Shown one piece after another: positions 53,730-61,816 of a stretch of DNA of 64,000 bases (within the stretch, counting starts at the first letter, position 1; every line of letters begins with the position of its first letter). This DNA comes from Guyparkeria sp016278265 (lineage in GTDB: Bacteria > Pseudomonadota > Gammaproteobacteria > Halothiobacillales > Halothiobacillaceae), in NCBI RefSeq assembly GCF_044582145.1, contig NZ_JBDODO010000011.1, one strand, 5' to 3'. A model generated the notes under the pieces. It was not told the DNA's origin. It searched no databases and saw only the letters and a list, made by a program, of their open reading frames with translations. A program made the position numbers and the translations under genes.

Positions 53730-56700
53730 ATGAATGCCCATGCCGAGTTGTCCGCCCGTTCCAATTTCAGCTTCCTGACCGCCACGCCCGACCCCGAGCG
53801 GCTGGTCGAGGTGGCGGCCGCGCGCGGTTACGCGGCCATCGCCATCTGCGACGAATGTTCGCTGGCCGGGGTGGTGCGGGCCCAGCAGGGGTGGCGGGCC
53901 TTGCCGGAGGACGGGCGTCCGCAACTGATCCTCGGTACGCGGCTGCACCTTGAGGAGGGTGACCAGCTGGTGCTGCTGGCCGCGAGTCGGGCCGGCTATG
54001 CGGCGATCAGCCAGATCGTCACCCGCGGGCGCCGGGCGGCGACCAAGGGCGAGTACCGGCTTGGCCGGGCGGACGTGCTCGATGGGCTGGATGGGCTGGA
54101 TGTGGGGGTACGGGTGATCTGGCAGGTGCCGGCCGGTGGCATGGTCTCGCCGGACTGGCTTCTGGCCGGCAACATCCGCCCCTGGCTGGGCGTGGTGGCG
54201 TGGCTCGACGGACTGGACGGACGTCGATCCGGCCATGCCCGGGCGCTGGCAGAAGCCCGCGATCTGCCCGTCACCGCCCTGGGCGATACGCTGATGGCCG
54301 ATCGGCAAGAAAAGCCGCTGCTGGACGTGGTCACGGCCCTGCGTCATCGCGTGACCGTGATGGAGGCGGCCGATCGACTGCCGTCGAATGCCGAGCGCCA
54401 TCTGCGTCCGGTCGAGCTGCTCGCCGATCGGTTTCCGGCCGAGTGGCGGGCCGAGGCCATCGCGGTCGCCGAGTCGTGCCACTTCTCGCTCGACGAACTG
54501 TCCTACGAGTACCCGCTGGACGACATCCCGCCGGGTGTGACCGGGCGCGAGCAGTTGCGTCGGTTGACCTTGGAGGGGGCGGCTGGGCGTTGGCCCGAGG
54601 GCATCCCCGAGCGTGTGTCCGCACAGATCGAGCGCGAGCTCTCGATCATCCACGAGATGGCCTTCGAGCCCTACTTTCTTACCGTGCACGACATCGTGCG
54701 TTTCGCCCGCTCGCGGGGGATTCTCTGCCAGGGGCGCGGCTCGGCGGCGAATTCGGCGGTGTGCTTTGCGCTCGGCATCACGGCGGTCAATCCGGCCGAA
54801 TCCTCGATGCTGTTTGAGCGCTTCATTTCCAAGGAGCGCGCCGAGCCGCCGGACATCGACGTCGACTTCGAGCACCACCGCCGCGAGGAGGTGATGCAGT
54901 ACATCTACCGCCGCTACGGGCGCGAGCGGGCCGCGCTGGCGGCCACGGTGATCCGCTACCGACGCAAGTCCGCGCTGCGCGACGCCGCTCGGGCGCTGGG
55001 CGTGGGCGAGGACGTCACCGAGCGTGTCAATGAGCAGCTCGCCTGGTGGGATCGCGAGGTGGATGCCGACAAGCTGGCTGCGGCCGGCGTCGACGGCAAC
55101 CTGCGCCAGATTCACTGGTGGCTGGCGATCGCCCGGCAGCTTACCGGCATGCCGCGGCATCTCTCCCAGCACGTCGGCGGGTTCGTCATCGCCCGCGGCC
55201 AATTGGCCGACCTGGTGCCGGTGGAGAACGCCTCGATGGCCGACCGGACCGTGATCCAGTGGGACAAGGACGACCTGGACGCCGTCGGTCTGATGAAGAT
55301 CGACGTACTGGCGCTGGGCATGCTCTCGGCGGTGCGCCGGGCGATGGAACTGGTCAATTTCCATCGTCCAGGCGATCAGGAACTGGCACTGTGGTCGATC
55401 CCGCGCGAGGATCCGGCCACCTTCGAGATGATCAGCCGGGCGGATACCGTCGGCGTGTTCCAGATCGAGTCGCGCGCGCAGATGAGCATGCTGCCGCGGC
55501 TCAAGCCGCGCTCGTTCTACGACCTGGTGATCGAGATTGCCATCGTCCGCCCCGGTCCGATCCAGGGCGAGATGGTCCACCCCTATCTCAAGCGCCGGCA
55601 GGGGCTCGAGCGCGAGGAATATCCCAACGAGGACATCCGGCGGGTGCTGGGTCGCACGCTGGGCGTGCCGATCTTCCAGGAGCAGGTGATCGAGCTGGCC
55701 ATGGTGGCCGCCGGGTTTTCCGCCGGCGAGGCCGACCAACTCCGGCGCGCATTGGGCGCCTGGCGCAAGCGCGGCACGCTGGAGGACTTTCGCCGACGCC
55801 TGTTCGACGGCATGACCGAGCGCGGCTTTGCTGCCGAATTCGCCGATCGCGTCTACCGGCAGATTCTCGGCTTCGGCGAGTACGGCTTTCCCGAATCGCA
55901 CTCGGCCAGCTTCGCCGTGATCGCCTACGCCTCGGCCTGGCTCAAGTGCCACGAGCCGGTCGCCTTCTACTGCGCGCTGTTGAACAGCCAGCCGATGGGC
56001 TTCTACGGCCCATCGCAACTGGTGCAGGACGCCCGTCGTCACGGCGTGGTGGTGCGCCCGCCCTGCGTGATGGCCAGTGACGGCGAGAGCACGCTCGAAC
56101 CACTGGAAGAAGCGGGGTATGCCGTCCAGACTCACGCCCTGCGCCTGGGGCTGGGGCGCATTCACGGCCTTTCCGCTGCCGGCATCGAGCGCTTGCTGGC
56201 CGCCCGGGATCAGGCGGCCTTTCGCGATGTGGCCGACTGCGTGCGTCGGACGCGCCTGGATGTCCGTGACCGCCGCGCGTTGGCCCATGCGGGTGCCTTC
56301 GCCGCGTTGGAGGGCAATCGATACGCGGCGCACTGGTCGGCGAGCGGCATCCCGGCGGACATGGACCTCGAGGCCGGCTTGCCGGCCGATCGAATGGTGG
56401 CCGAACCGTCCGTCGAATTGCCCGCGCCGAACCAGGCCGAAACCATCGTCGCCGACTACCAGCGACTGGGCCTGTCGTTGAACGGCCATCCGCTGGGCCT
56501 GTTGCGCGAGCGGCTGCGGCAGTTGCGGCTGCGACGCAGCGACGAGCTCAAGACTCGGCACGATGGTGCCCACACGCGCTACTGCGGTCTGGTGACCATG
56601 CGCCAGCGCCCTGGCACGGCCAAGGGCACGGTGTTTCTCACGCTCGAGGACGAGGTGGGCACGGTCAACGTGATCGTCTGGCCGGATCGCGTCGCCGCAT

Positions 56701-56849
56701 ACCAGCAGGTGGTGGTCAATGCGCGTCTGCTGGAGGTGCGCGGTCAATGGCAACACCGCGACGGCGTCGCCCATCTCGTCGCGCGCATGCTGGTCGATCA
56801 CAGCGAGTGGCTGGGCGAGTTGCCCACCCATTCGCGGGATTTTCATTAG
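53730..56849 (+). CDS. dnaE2: Error-prone DNA polymerase DnaE2 (ImuC)
   Basis: A 1039-residue C-family polymerase for SOS translesion synthesis. Domains: PHP (about 1-230), in which the usual His of HCxSNFSFL is replaced (LSARSNFSFL), polymerase palm with PPDIDVDFEHHRREE (two catalytic Asp) and KIDVLALGML (third Asp), QHVGGFVIARG, fingers with FPESHSASFAVIAY, tandem HhH, and a C-terminal OB fold (FLTLEDEVGTVNVIVW). Shorter than the replicative DnaE (about 1160), as expected. DnaE2 normally works with ImuA/SulA-like and ImuB; neither is adjacent. A consensus LexA box lies right upstream. Confidence 0.95.
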   Translation: MNAHAELSARSNFSFLTATPDPERLVEVAAARGYAAIAICDECSLAGVVRAQQGWRALPEDGRPQLILGTRLHLEEGDQLVLLAASRAGYAAISQIVTRGRRAATKGEYRLGRADVLDGLDGLDVGVRVIWQVPAGGMVSPDWLLAGNIRPWLGVVAWLDGLDGRRSGHARALAEARDLPVTALGDTLMADRQEKPLLDVVTALRHRVTVMEAADRLPSNAERHLRPVELLADRFPAEWRAEAIAVAESCHFSLDELSYEYPLDDIPPGVTGREQLRRLTLEGAAGRWPEGIPERVSAQIERELSIIHEMAFEPYFLTVHDIVRFARSRGILCQGRGSAANSAVCFALGITAVNPAESSMLFERFISKERAEPPDIDVDFEHHRREEVMQYIYRRYGRERAALAATVIRYRRKSALRDAARALGVGEDVTERVNEQLAWWDREVDADKLAAAGVDGNLRQIHWWLAIARQLTGMPRHLSQHVGGFVIARGQLADLVPVENASMADRTVIQWDKDDLDAVGLMKIDVLALGMLSAVRRAMELVNFHRPGDQELALWSIPREDPATFEMISRADTVGVFQIESRAQMSMLPRLKPRSFYDLVIEIAIVRPGPIQGEMVHPYLKRRQGLEREEYPNEDIRRVLGRTLGVPIFQEQVIELAMVAAGFSAGEADQLRRALGAWRKRGTLEDFRRRLFDGMTERGFAAEFADRVYRQILGFGEYGFPESHSASFAVIAYASAWLKCHEPVAFYCALLNSQPMGFYGPSQLVQDARRHGVVVRPPCVMASDGESTLEPLEEAGYAVQTHALRLGLGRIHGLSAAGIERLLAARDQAAFRDVADCVRRTRLDVRDRRALAHAGAFAALEGNRYAAHWSASGIPADMDLEAGLPADRMVAEPSVELPAPNQAETIVADYQRLGLSLNGHPLGLLRERLRQLRLRRSDELKTRHDGAHTRYCGLVTMRQRPGTAKGTVFLTLEDEVGTVNVIVWPDRVAAYQQVVVNARLLEVRGQWQHRDGVAHLVARMLVDHSEWLGELPTHSRDFH

Positions 56850-56886
56850 GTCAGCCGAGGGTCTGGCGGGCTGTCATCACCATGTC

Positions 56887-56915
56887 ATGCAAACGGCAAT
56901 GCGAAACGTTTGCAT
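56887..56915. promoter_or_regulatory. Inverted repeat over the -35 of the RNA promoter
   Basis: ATGCAAACG (56887-56895) and CGTTTGCAT (56907-56915) are perfect 9-bp arms, centres 20 bp apart, so both face the same side of the helix. The right arm contains the -35 hexamer TTGCAT. It is probably a binding site for a dimeric regulator. Confidence 0.55.
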
Positions 56916-56937
56916 TCGCATATTGGGGCGCTATACT
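56910..56937 (+). promoter_or_regulatory. Strong predicted promoter of the structured RNA
   Basis: TTGCAT (56910-56915), a 16-bp spacer and TATACT (56932-56937), with a start expected near 56944. There is no ORF with coding character between it and the terminator at 57124. Confidence 0.7.
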
Positions 56938-56943
56938 CGGCTC

Positions 56944-57165
56944 GTCACTTGAAAACGAAGGGCGGTCGAATCGGCCAAGCCCCAGGAATCGACCAGCGCA
57001 GCGCATCGATTCCAGCGATTCAGCGTGGTTCGGGGAACTCCTGAATCTCGTTCCGGTCATAGGCCGTGAGTCGCATTTAGATGCTTCTTCGTTTTCATCG
57101 ACTCCTCCTGCGGTGAGTTTTGCGGGCAGGTCTGTTCCCACGGGGAGCGACCTGCCCATTTTTTT
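56944..57165 (+). ncRNA. Probable structured noncoding RNA, about 220 nt, family unknown
   Basis: Between dnaE2 and the next gene lies a promoter, a region rich in helices and a strong terminator, without coding sequence. Visible helices: a closing 10-bp pair GAAAACGAAG (56951-56960) with CTTCGTTTTC (57087-57096); GGAATCGA (56985-56992) with TCGATTCC (57006-57013); GATTCAG (57017-57023) with CTGAATC (57041-57047), enclosing GTTC-GGG-GAAC. An alternative pairing GGTCGA (56964) with TCGACC (56989) competes with the second helix. It does not match 6S, RNase P, tmRNA or 4.5S RNA as I know them. It may be an sRNA or a long regulatory leader that ends prematurely. Confidence 0.65.
57124..57165 (+). 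terminator. Rho-independent terminator of the structured RNA
   Basis: GGGCAGGTC (57124-57132) pairs perfectly with GACCTGCCC (57149-57157), with a smaller TCCC/GGGA stem inside the loop, followed by A and seven T (57159-57165). Confidence 0.93.
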
Positions 57166-57376
57166 GTCTGTTGGAAAAACATCGTTGCCTCTGTCGCGTC
57201 CTGTTCGTGTCTTTCCACTCGGCCTCTCGTGGGGACGTTTGCGTTCGTCCAGAACGTCAGCCAAGGACGTTAGCCAGGACATGTTTGCTGCGGCATACGG
57301 AGGGGCGTGACCGGTGAGAGCGGGCTACACTTTGAAGTCGACGTCTACCGACTCGTCCACCAAAGGGGAGATAACA

Positions 57377-58300
57377 ATGAAACGCATGTTGAAACGTATT
57401 GCCACGGCGGCGCTCTGCCTGCCGCTGGTCGGTGGGATCGGCCTGGTCCAGTCGGTTGCGCAGGCCGCCGACCGGGTCGAACTGGAGCACGACGACATGA
57501 CCCTGGTCGGGTACATGGAGATGGCGCCGGGCAGTTCCGTCGAGGACGGCGTGGTACTAATGGTCCACGGCACGCTTGCCCACGGGCAGATGGATATCAT
57601 GAGCAGCATGCAGGAACTGCTGCGTGATGCCGGCTACAACTCGCTGGCCATCAACTTGAGCCTCGGTCAGGACGCCCGCGAAGGCATGTATGACTGCGAT
57701 TCCACCCATCGTCACAAGCACGAGGATGCGGTCGACGAGATCGCTGCCTGGGCCGAGTGGCTCAAGGGTGAGGGTGCCGAGCGGCTGGCCGTGATGGGGC
57801 ACTCGCGCGGTGGTAACCAGGTGGCGCGCTATCTCGCCGATCAGGCCGATCCGATGGTCGAGAAGGCGGTCCTGCTGGCACCGCAGACCTGGTCCGAGGG
57901 CTACTACGCCAAGGACTACAAGTCGAACTACGACACCGAGCTCGCCCCGCTGCTGGAGAAGGCCGAGGCACTGGTCGACGAGGGCAAGGGCGACGAGTTG
58001 ATGGAGATGGATTTCATCTACTGCCCGGATACCCGCGCCGCCGCCTCGAGCGTGGTCAGCTACTACCGCGAGGATCCGCGCATGGATACGCCCACGGTGC
58101 TGGGCGAGGTCTCTGTGCCGACGCTCGTGATCGTCGCCGGCGCGGACGAGACCGTTACCGATCTTGAAGAGAAGATGGCAGAGCGGGTCGAAGACGATCA
58201 CATCGAGATGACGGTTGTCTCCGGTGCGGATCACATGTTCCGCGACCTGTTCCTGTATGACGCGGCCGATGCCGCCACCGATTTTATCGGCTGGCAGTAA
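57377..58300 (+). CDS. Exported alpha/beta hydrolase of unknown substrate
   Basis: A 307-residue protein with a signal peptide (about 1-31, VAQAADRV). The fold is alpha/beta hydrolase: oxyanion region VLMVHGTLAHGQMD, nucleophile elbow MGHSRGGNQ (Ser), acid in VIVAGADETVTD and His in SGADHMFRD. GGGGAG precedes ATG 57377, which is chosen over the earlier open frame at 57314. The 210 bp upstream, after the RNA terminator, contain no gene. A terminator follows. The periplasmic substrate is unknown; esterase or peptidase are both possible. Confidence 0.8.
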   Translation: MKRMLKRIATAALCLPLVGGIGLVQSVAQAADRVELEHDDMTLVGYMEMAPGSSVEDGVVLMVHGTLAHGQMDIMSSMQELLRDAGYNSLAINLSLGQDAREGMYDCDSTHRHKHEDAVDEIAAWAEWLKGEGAERLAVMGHSRGGNQVARYLADQADPMVEKAVLLAPQTWSEGYYAKDYKSNYDTELAPLLEKAEALVDEGKGDELMEMDFIYCPDTRAAASSVVSYYREDPRMDTPTVLGEVSVPTLVIVAGADETVTDLEEKMAERVEDDHIEMTVVSGADHMFRDLFLYDAADAATDFIGWQ

Positions 58301-58340
58301 GCCAATGAGTGACCCGGCCGAATCGGTCGGGAAGAGACAG

Positions 58341-58371
58341 AAAGGCGGGCCCGAGTGGGTGCGCCTTTTTT
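58341..58371 (+). terminator. Terminator after the exported hydrolase
   Basis: AAAGGCG / CGCCTTT outer stem with an inner CCC-GAGT-GGG stem and a two-base internal loop, then six T. It lies 40 bp after the hydrolase stop and also separates it from the convergent CBS gene. Confidence 0.8.
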
Positions 58372-58389
58372 CGTTCGCTTGCCCGTGTT

Positions 58390-58800
58390 TCAGCGCTCGG
58401 CCAGTTCCATGATCGATTCGACGATGTCGCTCATGGTGACGATGCCGACCAGGTCATCGCTTCTGAGCACGATGACGCGACGGATCGATTGGGAGACCAT
58501 CAGGCGGGCGGCGTACTTGATCTCCATGCCTTCGGGGACCGAGATCGCCGGCTTGCTCATCACGTCGTAGACGTTCGCCAGATCGATGTCGCCTTCCTCG
58601 GCGACGATGGTGCGCAGAATCGAGGTGTAGGTGAGGATGCCGTAGGCGTCATGCGGATGGGCCTTCTCGACCACCAGCGATTTCACGCGCTTCTGGCGCA
58701 TCTCGCGCAGGGCCTCACGCAGGGTGGCCATGGGCGAGATGGTCGCAACCTCGCGGACCATCACGTCGCCGACCAGCCGGGGGCGGGTTTCAGAGGTCAT
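58390..58800 (-). CDS. Two-CBS-domain protein, third gene of the DUF1538 operon
   Basis: A 136-residue protein made of a CBS pair (VGDVMVREVATISPMATLRE; VYDVMSKPAISVPEGMEIKY; VGIVTMSDIVESIM). CBS pairs bind adenine nucleotides such as AMP or ATP and gate attached or partner proteins. Its start overlaps the stop of the PII-like gene by 11 bp. Together with that gene it probably senses the nucleotide state for the DUF1538 membrane protein. The ligand is not predictable. Confidence 0.9.
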   Translation of the reverse strand: MTSETRPRLVGDVMVREVATISPMATLREALREMRQKRVKSLVVEKAHPHDAYGILTYTSILRTIVAEEGDIDLANVYDVMSKPAISVPEGMEIKYAARLMVSQSIRRVIVLRSDDLVGIVTMSDIVESIMELAER

Positions 58801-59137
58801 CTTTCACGTTCTCCTGGAAACGTTCTACCTGCCGGTTCTCGATACCGGCGATATGCTCGAGCGGCAGGGTGAATACGACGCCGCGCGAGTGGTCGGTCAA
58901 CTCGAGCTCCCGGGTCAGCGCCTTCATCACCTTGAGCGACAGCGAGCGCTCGAGCACGAACAGCAATACCGACTGGCTGCCCTCGTAGGTCAGCCCGAAA
59001 AAGGTCTTTTTTTCCTCGGCACCGATGCCGCGGCCATTGAGCAGGGTCACGCCGCCGGCGCCGGCGGTCTTGGCCACCTCGACGGCCTTTTCCTCCATAT
59101 CCTCGGCGAGAATGGCGACCAGTACGGAAAATCTCAT
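58790..59137 (-). CDS. PII-like signal protein, second gene of the DUF1538 operon
   Basis: A 115-residue protein with the ferredoxin-like PII fold (RFSVLVAILAEDMEEKAVEV; GAGGVTLLNGRGIGAEEKKT; the T-loop-like region EKKTFFGLTYEGSQSVLL). Classic PII residues (Tyr51 uridylylation site, nucleotide-binding BKR motifs) are not evident, so it is a PII paralogue rather than GlnB/GlnK. Such paralogues bind small molecules such as cyclic nucleotides, bicarbonate-linked nucleotides or metals and often regulate a transporter encoded alongside, as here. Overlaps the DUF1538 stop by 4 bp and the CBS start by 11 bp. Confidence 0.82.
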   Translation of the reverse strand: MRFSVLVAILAEDMEEKAVEVAKTAGAGGVTLLNGRGIGAEEKKTFFGLTYEGSQSVLLFVLERSLSLKVMKALTRELELTDHSRGVVFTLPLEHIAGIENRQVERFQENVKDDL

Positions 59138-60681
59138 CGCGGTGCGTCCTCTTCAGTCGATGTGTCATTCGGTGGCCGGCCCGAGGGCCGGTTTGCCTGC
59201 CGTCGGTTGGCGAACTCGGCGATCGTGGCGTAGCCGAGCACGGTCACGATCGGGAAGATCGAGGCAAAGGCGATCAGGCCGAAGCCGTCCATCAGCGCAT
59301 CACGTCCCTCGATTTGCGTGGCCAGGCCGATGCCCAGCGCCGTGACCAGCGGCACGGTCACCTCCGAGGTGGTTACCCCGCCCAGATCATAGGCCAGGGC
59401 GATGATGTAGCGCGGCGCCAGGAGCGTCAGCAGGATCACCAGCGCGTAGCCGCCGATCACGTAATAGTGGATCGAATCCCCGGCCAGTATGCGGTGCACG
59501 CCGATTGTGATACCGATCGCGACACCCACGGCAACCAGCAGGCGGATGATCGAGGCGCGGATCTGCCCCTGGGCGGCGTGCTCGGCCTGGTCACCGATGG
59601 CGATCAACGCCGGTTCGGCCATGGTGGTGGCAAAGCCGATCGCAAAGGCAAACAGGTACAGGAAGATCACGTTGTCTTGGGCGATCAGCTGGTCGGCCAT
59701 GCGCTCGCCGATCGGGAACAGCCCCAGCTTGAGGCCGACGACAAAGGCGTACAGCCCCAGGATGACCAGCAGAAAGCCGATAATCACGCGCTTGAGATGC
59801 GGGATGCGCTGGCGGAGGATCGCCAGCTGGAAGAACAGCACGGCGGCGATGATCGGCAGCACGTCGCGCAGCGTGATCAGCAAGCCCGTGAGGATGCCCA
59901 TCGGGTCGAGATGGGCCTGCTTGGCATCGGCTTGTGCGGCCAGATCCAGCGAGTCGGCACCCGGATCGACACCGACAATTTCGAATACGTAGATGCCGTA
60001 GGCCTGCACGGTGATCATCGGCACCATCACGGCAAGTGCCACCAGGCCAAAGCCGTCGGAAAGCACGTTGCGGCCACTGACCGAGGCGGCCAGCCCCATG
60101 CCTACTGCCGCGATCAAGGGCACGGTGACGATATTGGTGGTCACGCCACCCGAGTCATAGGCCAGACCGACGATCTCGGCCGGTGCGAACCAGGTGACGG
60201 TGACCACCGTGATGTAGCCGCCGATCATGAACCAGTGCAGTGGCAGGCCGAGCAGGGTGCGCAACACGCCCAAGGCCACCACCACCCCCACGGAGGTGGC
60301 GATAATCAGTCGCAGGGTCAGCGCATCGATATGCCCCTGGCTGATGGTCTGGGCCTGTTCGGCCACCGCGATCAGGGCCGGTTCGGCGATCACGGCGGCA
60401 AAACCGAAGGAAAAACCGAAGGCCAGCAGCAAGGGCAGCGACCCCCGCCGGGCAAAGGCGTTCGAGAGGCTCTTGCCGATAGGGAAGATGCCCATTTCCA
60501 GACCCTGCAGGAACAGGGCGACGCCGACGACCACCACGCCCAGGCCGATCAGGATGCCGGTCAGCCCCTCGGGCACGGACTGGAGCACGAACAGCTGGAA
60601 CGCGGCGACCACCAGCACGATCGGCAGCAGGTTGCGACCGGCGTGCAGCAGGGTATTCCAGAAGACCTTGAGCTCGCGCAA
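59134..60681 (-). CDS. Tandem DUF1538 membrane protein, first gene of its operon
   Basis: A 515-residue membrane protein built from two homologous DUF1538 halves of about 240 residues, each with six or so helices. Repeated signatures: FAAVIAEPALIAVAEQAQTISQG and FATTMAEPALIAIGDQAEHAAQG; AYDSGGVTTNIVTVPLIAAVG and AYDLGGVTTSEVTVPLVTALG. The repeat and the conserved acidic and Gly-Thr motifs suggest an ion or small-molecule carrier of dimeric type, but no function is known. TTG start with AGGAG at suitable spacing. Translationally coupled to the PII-like and CBS genes, which probably regulate it. Confidence 0.85.
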   Translation of the reverse strand: MRELKVFWNTLLHAGRNLLPIVLVVAAFQLFVLQSVPEGLTGILIGLGVVVVGVALFLQGLEMGIFPIGKSLSNAFARRGSLPLLLAFGFSFGFAAVIAEPALIAVAEQAQTISQGHIDALTLRLIIATSVGVVVALGVLRTLLGLPLHWFMIGGYITVVTVTWFAPAEIVGLAYDSGGVTTNIVTVPLIAAVGMGLAASVSGRNVLSDGFGLVALAVMVPMITVQAYGIYVFEIVGVDPGADSLDLAAQADAKQAHLDPMGILTGLLITLRDVLPIIAAVLFFQLAILRQRIPHLKRVIIGFLLVILGLYAFVVGLKLGLFPIGERMADQLIAQDNVIFLYLFAFAIGFATTMAEPALIAIGDQAEHAAQGQIRASIIRLLVAVGVAIGITIGVHRILAGDSIHYYVIGGYALVILLTLLAPRYIIALAYDLGGVTTSEVTVPLVTALGIGLATQIEGRDALMDGFGLIAFASIFPIVTVLGYATIAEFANRRQANRPSGRPPNDTSTEEDAPR

Positions 60682-60809
60682 ACCCGTCGTACTCCTGGCG
60701 AAGGCGAGCGTTACGGTGCTGGCACCGGGGCCTTGTCGCCGCGCGGGTGGAGATTCTTCGTCTGATGGTAACTTCTAATCAGTGATGACGCCGATACTTG
60801 GAGCGCCCC

Positions 60810-61709
60810 ATGGCCGAAACCTGCCCGATCCTGATTGCCAGTGACCTCTCGGATGCCAGCGAGGTGGCAGTGACCCGTGCGACGCAGTTGGCCGCGCGTC
60901 GTTCCTGCCCCCTGACCGCACTGCACGTTATCCAGGAAGAACCGTTGTGGTGGGTGGTCAAGAGTGGCGATCTCGACCCGGACGAGCTGCGCGCTGACCT
61001 GCTGCGTGAGGCGCTGGTCGGGTTGAAATCGCAATTGCACGAGGCGGCGGGGCGACTGGCGATTGAGCTGCCCGAATCGGACGTGCAGGCCCGGTTGGGC
61101 AAGCCGGCGGTGGTAGTCAACGAGATGGCCGCGTCAATTGGCGCGCGCCTGGTCGTGGTGGGCGCTCACGGCCGCCACGCGGTGCGTGACTGGTTCATCG
61201 GCACGACCGCCGAGAAGATGGTCCGTGCCGGCAATGTGCCGGTGTTGGTCGCCCGGGTGGAGCCGACACACAGTTACCAGAAGGTCACGGTGGCGGTGGA
61301 CTTCTCTGAATCCAGCCGGGCGGCGCTGCGCGCGGCGCTCGACTGGGCGCCGCAGGCGCAGTTCACCCTGGTGCATGCCTACGAGACCTGGTTCGAGAGC
61401 TACATCGAAGCGGCGACCTACGAGCGCCTGCGCCAGGAACAGGAAGAGGCCCTGCACGATCATCTGCGCGAGTTCGCCCGCGAGGTGGGTGTACGCGGCG
61501 ATCACGAGCCGGACTATCGCGTTATCGCCGGCCATCCCGGCACCGCGGTGGTCGACGCGGCGATCAAGGCCCGCGCCGACTTGACCGTCTGTGGCACCCA
61601 GGGCGATACCGGGCTGCGCCACCTGCTGCTCGGCAGCGTGGCCCAACACATCCTGCGCGAGTCGAAGGGTGACGTGCTGACCGTGCGTGCCGGCGACGAG
61701 GGCGTCTGA
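60810..61709 (+). CDS. Tandem universal stress protein
   Basis: A 299-residue protein of two fused USP domains. Both halves keep the ATP-binding motif G-x2-G-x9-G-S/T: GAHGRHAVRDWFIGT and GTQGDTGLRHLLLGS. The order and length resemble UspE. The ATG at 60810 has GGAG 8 bp upstream; the frame is open from TTG 60798. It is divergent from the DUF1538 operon. The HDAC-type gene starts 107 bp downstream. A general stress role is inferred from the family. Confidence 0.9.
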   Translation: MAETCPILIASDLSDASEVAVTRATQLAARRSCPLTALHVIQEEPLWWVVKSGDLDPDELRADLLREALVGLKSQLHEAAGRLAIELPESDVQARLGKPAVVVNEMAASIGARLVVVGAHGRHAVRDWFIGTTAEKMVRAGNVPVLVARVEPTHSYQKVTVAVDFSESSRAALRAALDWAPQAQFTLVHAYETWFESYIEAATYERLRQEQEEALHDHLREFAREVGVRGDHEPDYRVIAGHPGTAVVDAAIKARADLTVCGTQGDTGLRHLLLGSVAQHILRESKGDVLTVRAGDEGV

Positions 61710-61816
61710 CGATCGGTAGGCAGGGCACTCGATACCGCCGGAGTATTCTTTACAACGGCCCGGTCGCGTGCTTGATTTGATCGACGCCCGCCGAACTGCC
61801 CAAGAGGACTTGCCCC

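Noticed and set aside
57124..57157. B12-box-like GACCTGCC near the terminator, suggesting a cobalamin riboswitch
   Set aside because: The match is part of a perfect terminator stem followed by seven T, the other conserved cobalamin-riboswitch parts are absent, and the next gene has no link to B12.
59314..60765. A 483-codon plus-strand frame opposite the DUF1538 gene
   Set aside because: Antisense shadow with Gln/His/Asp-rich composition; the minus strand encodes a duplicated membrane protein.
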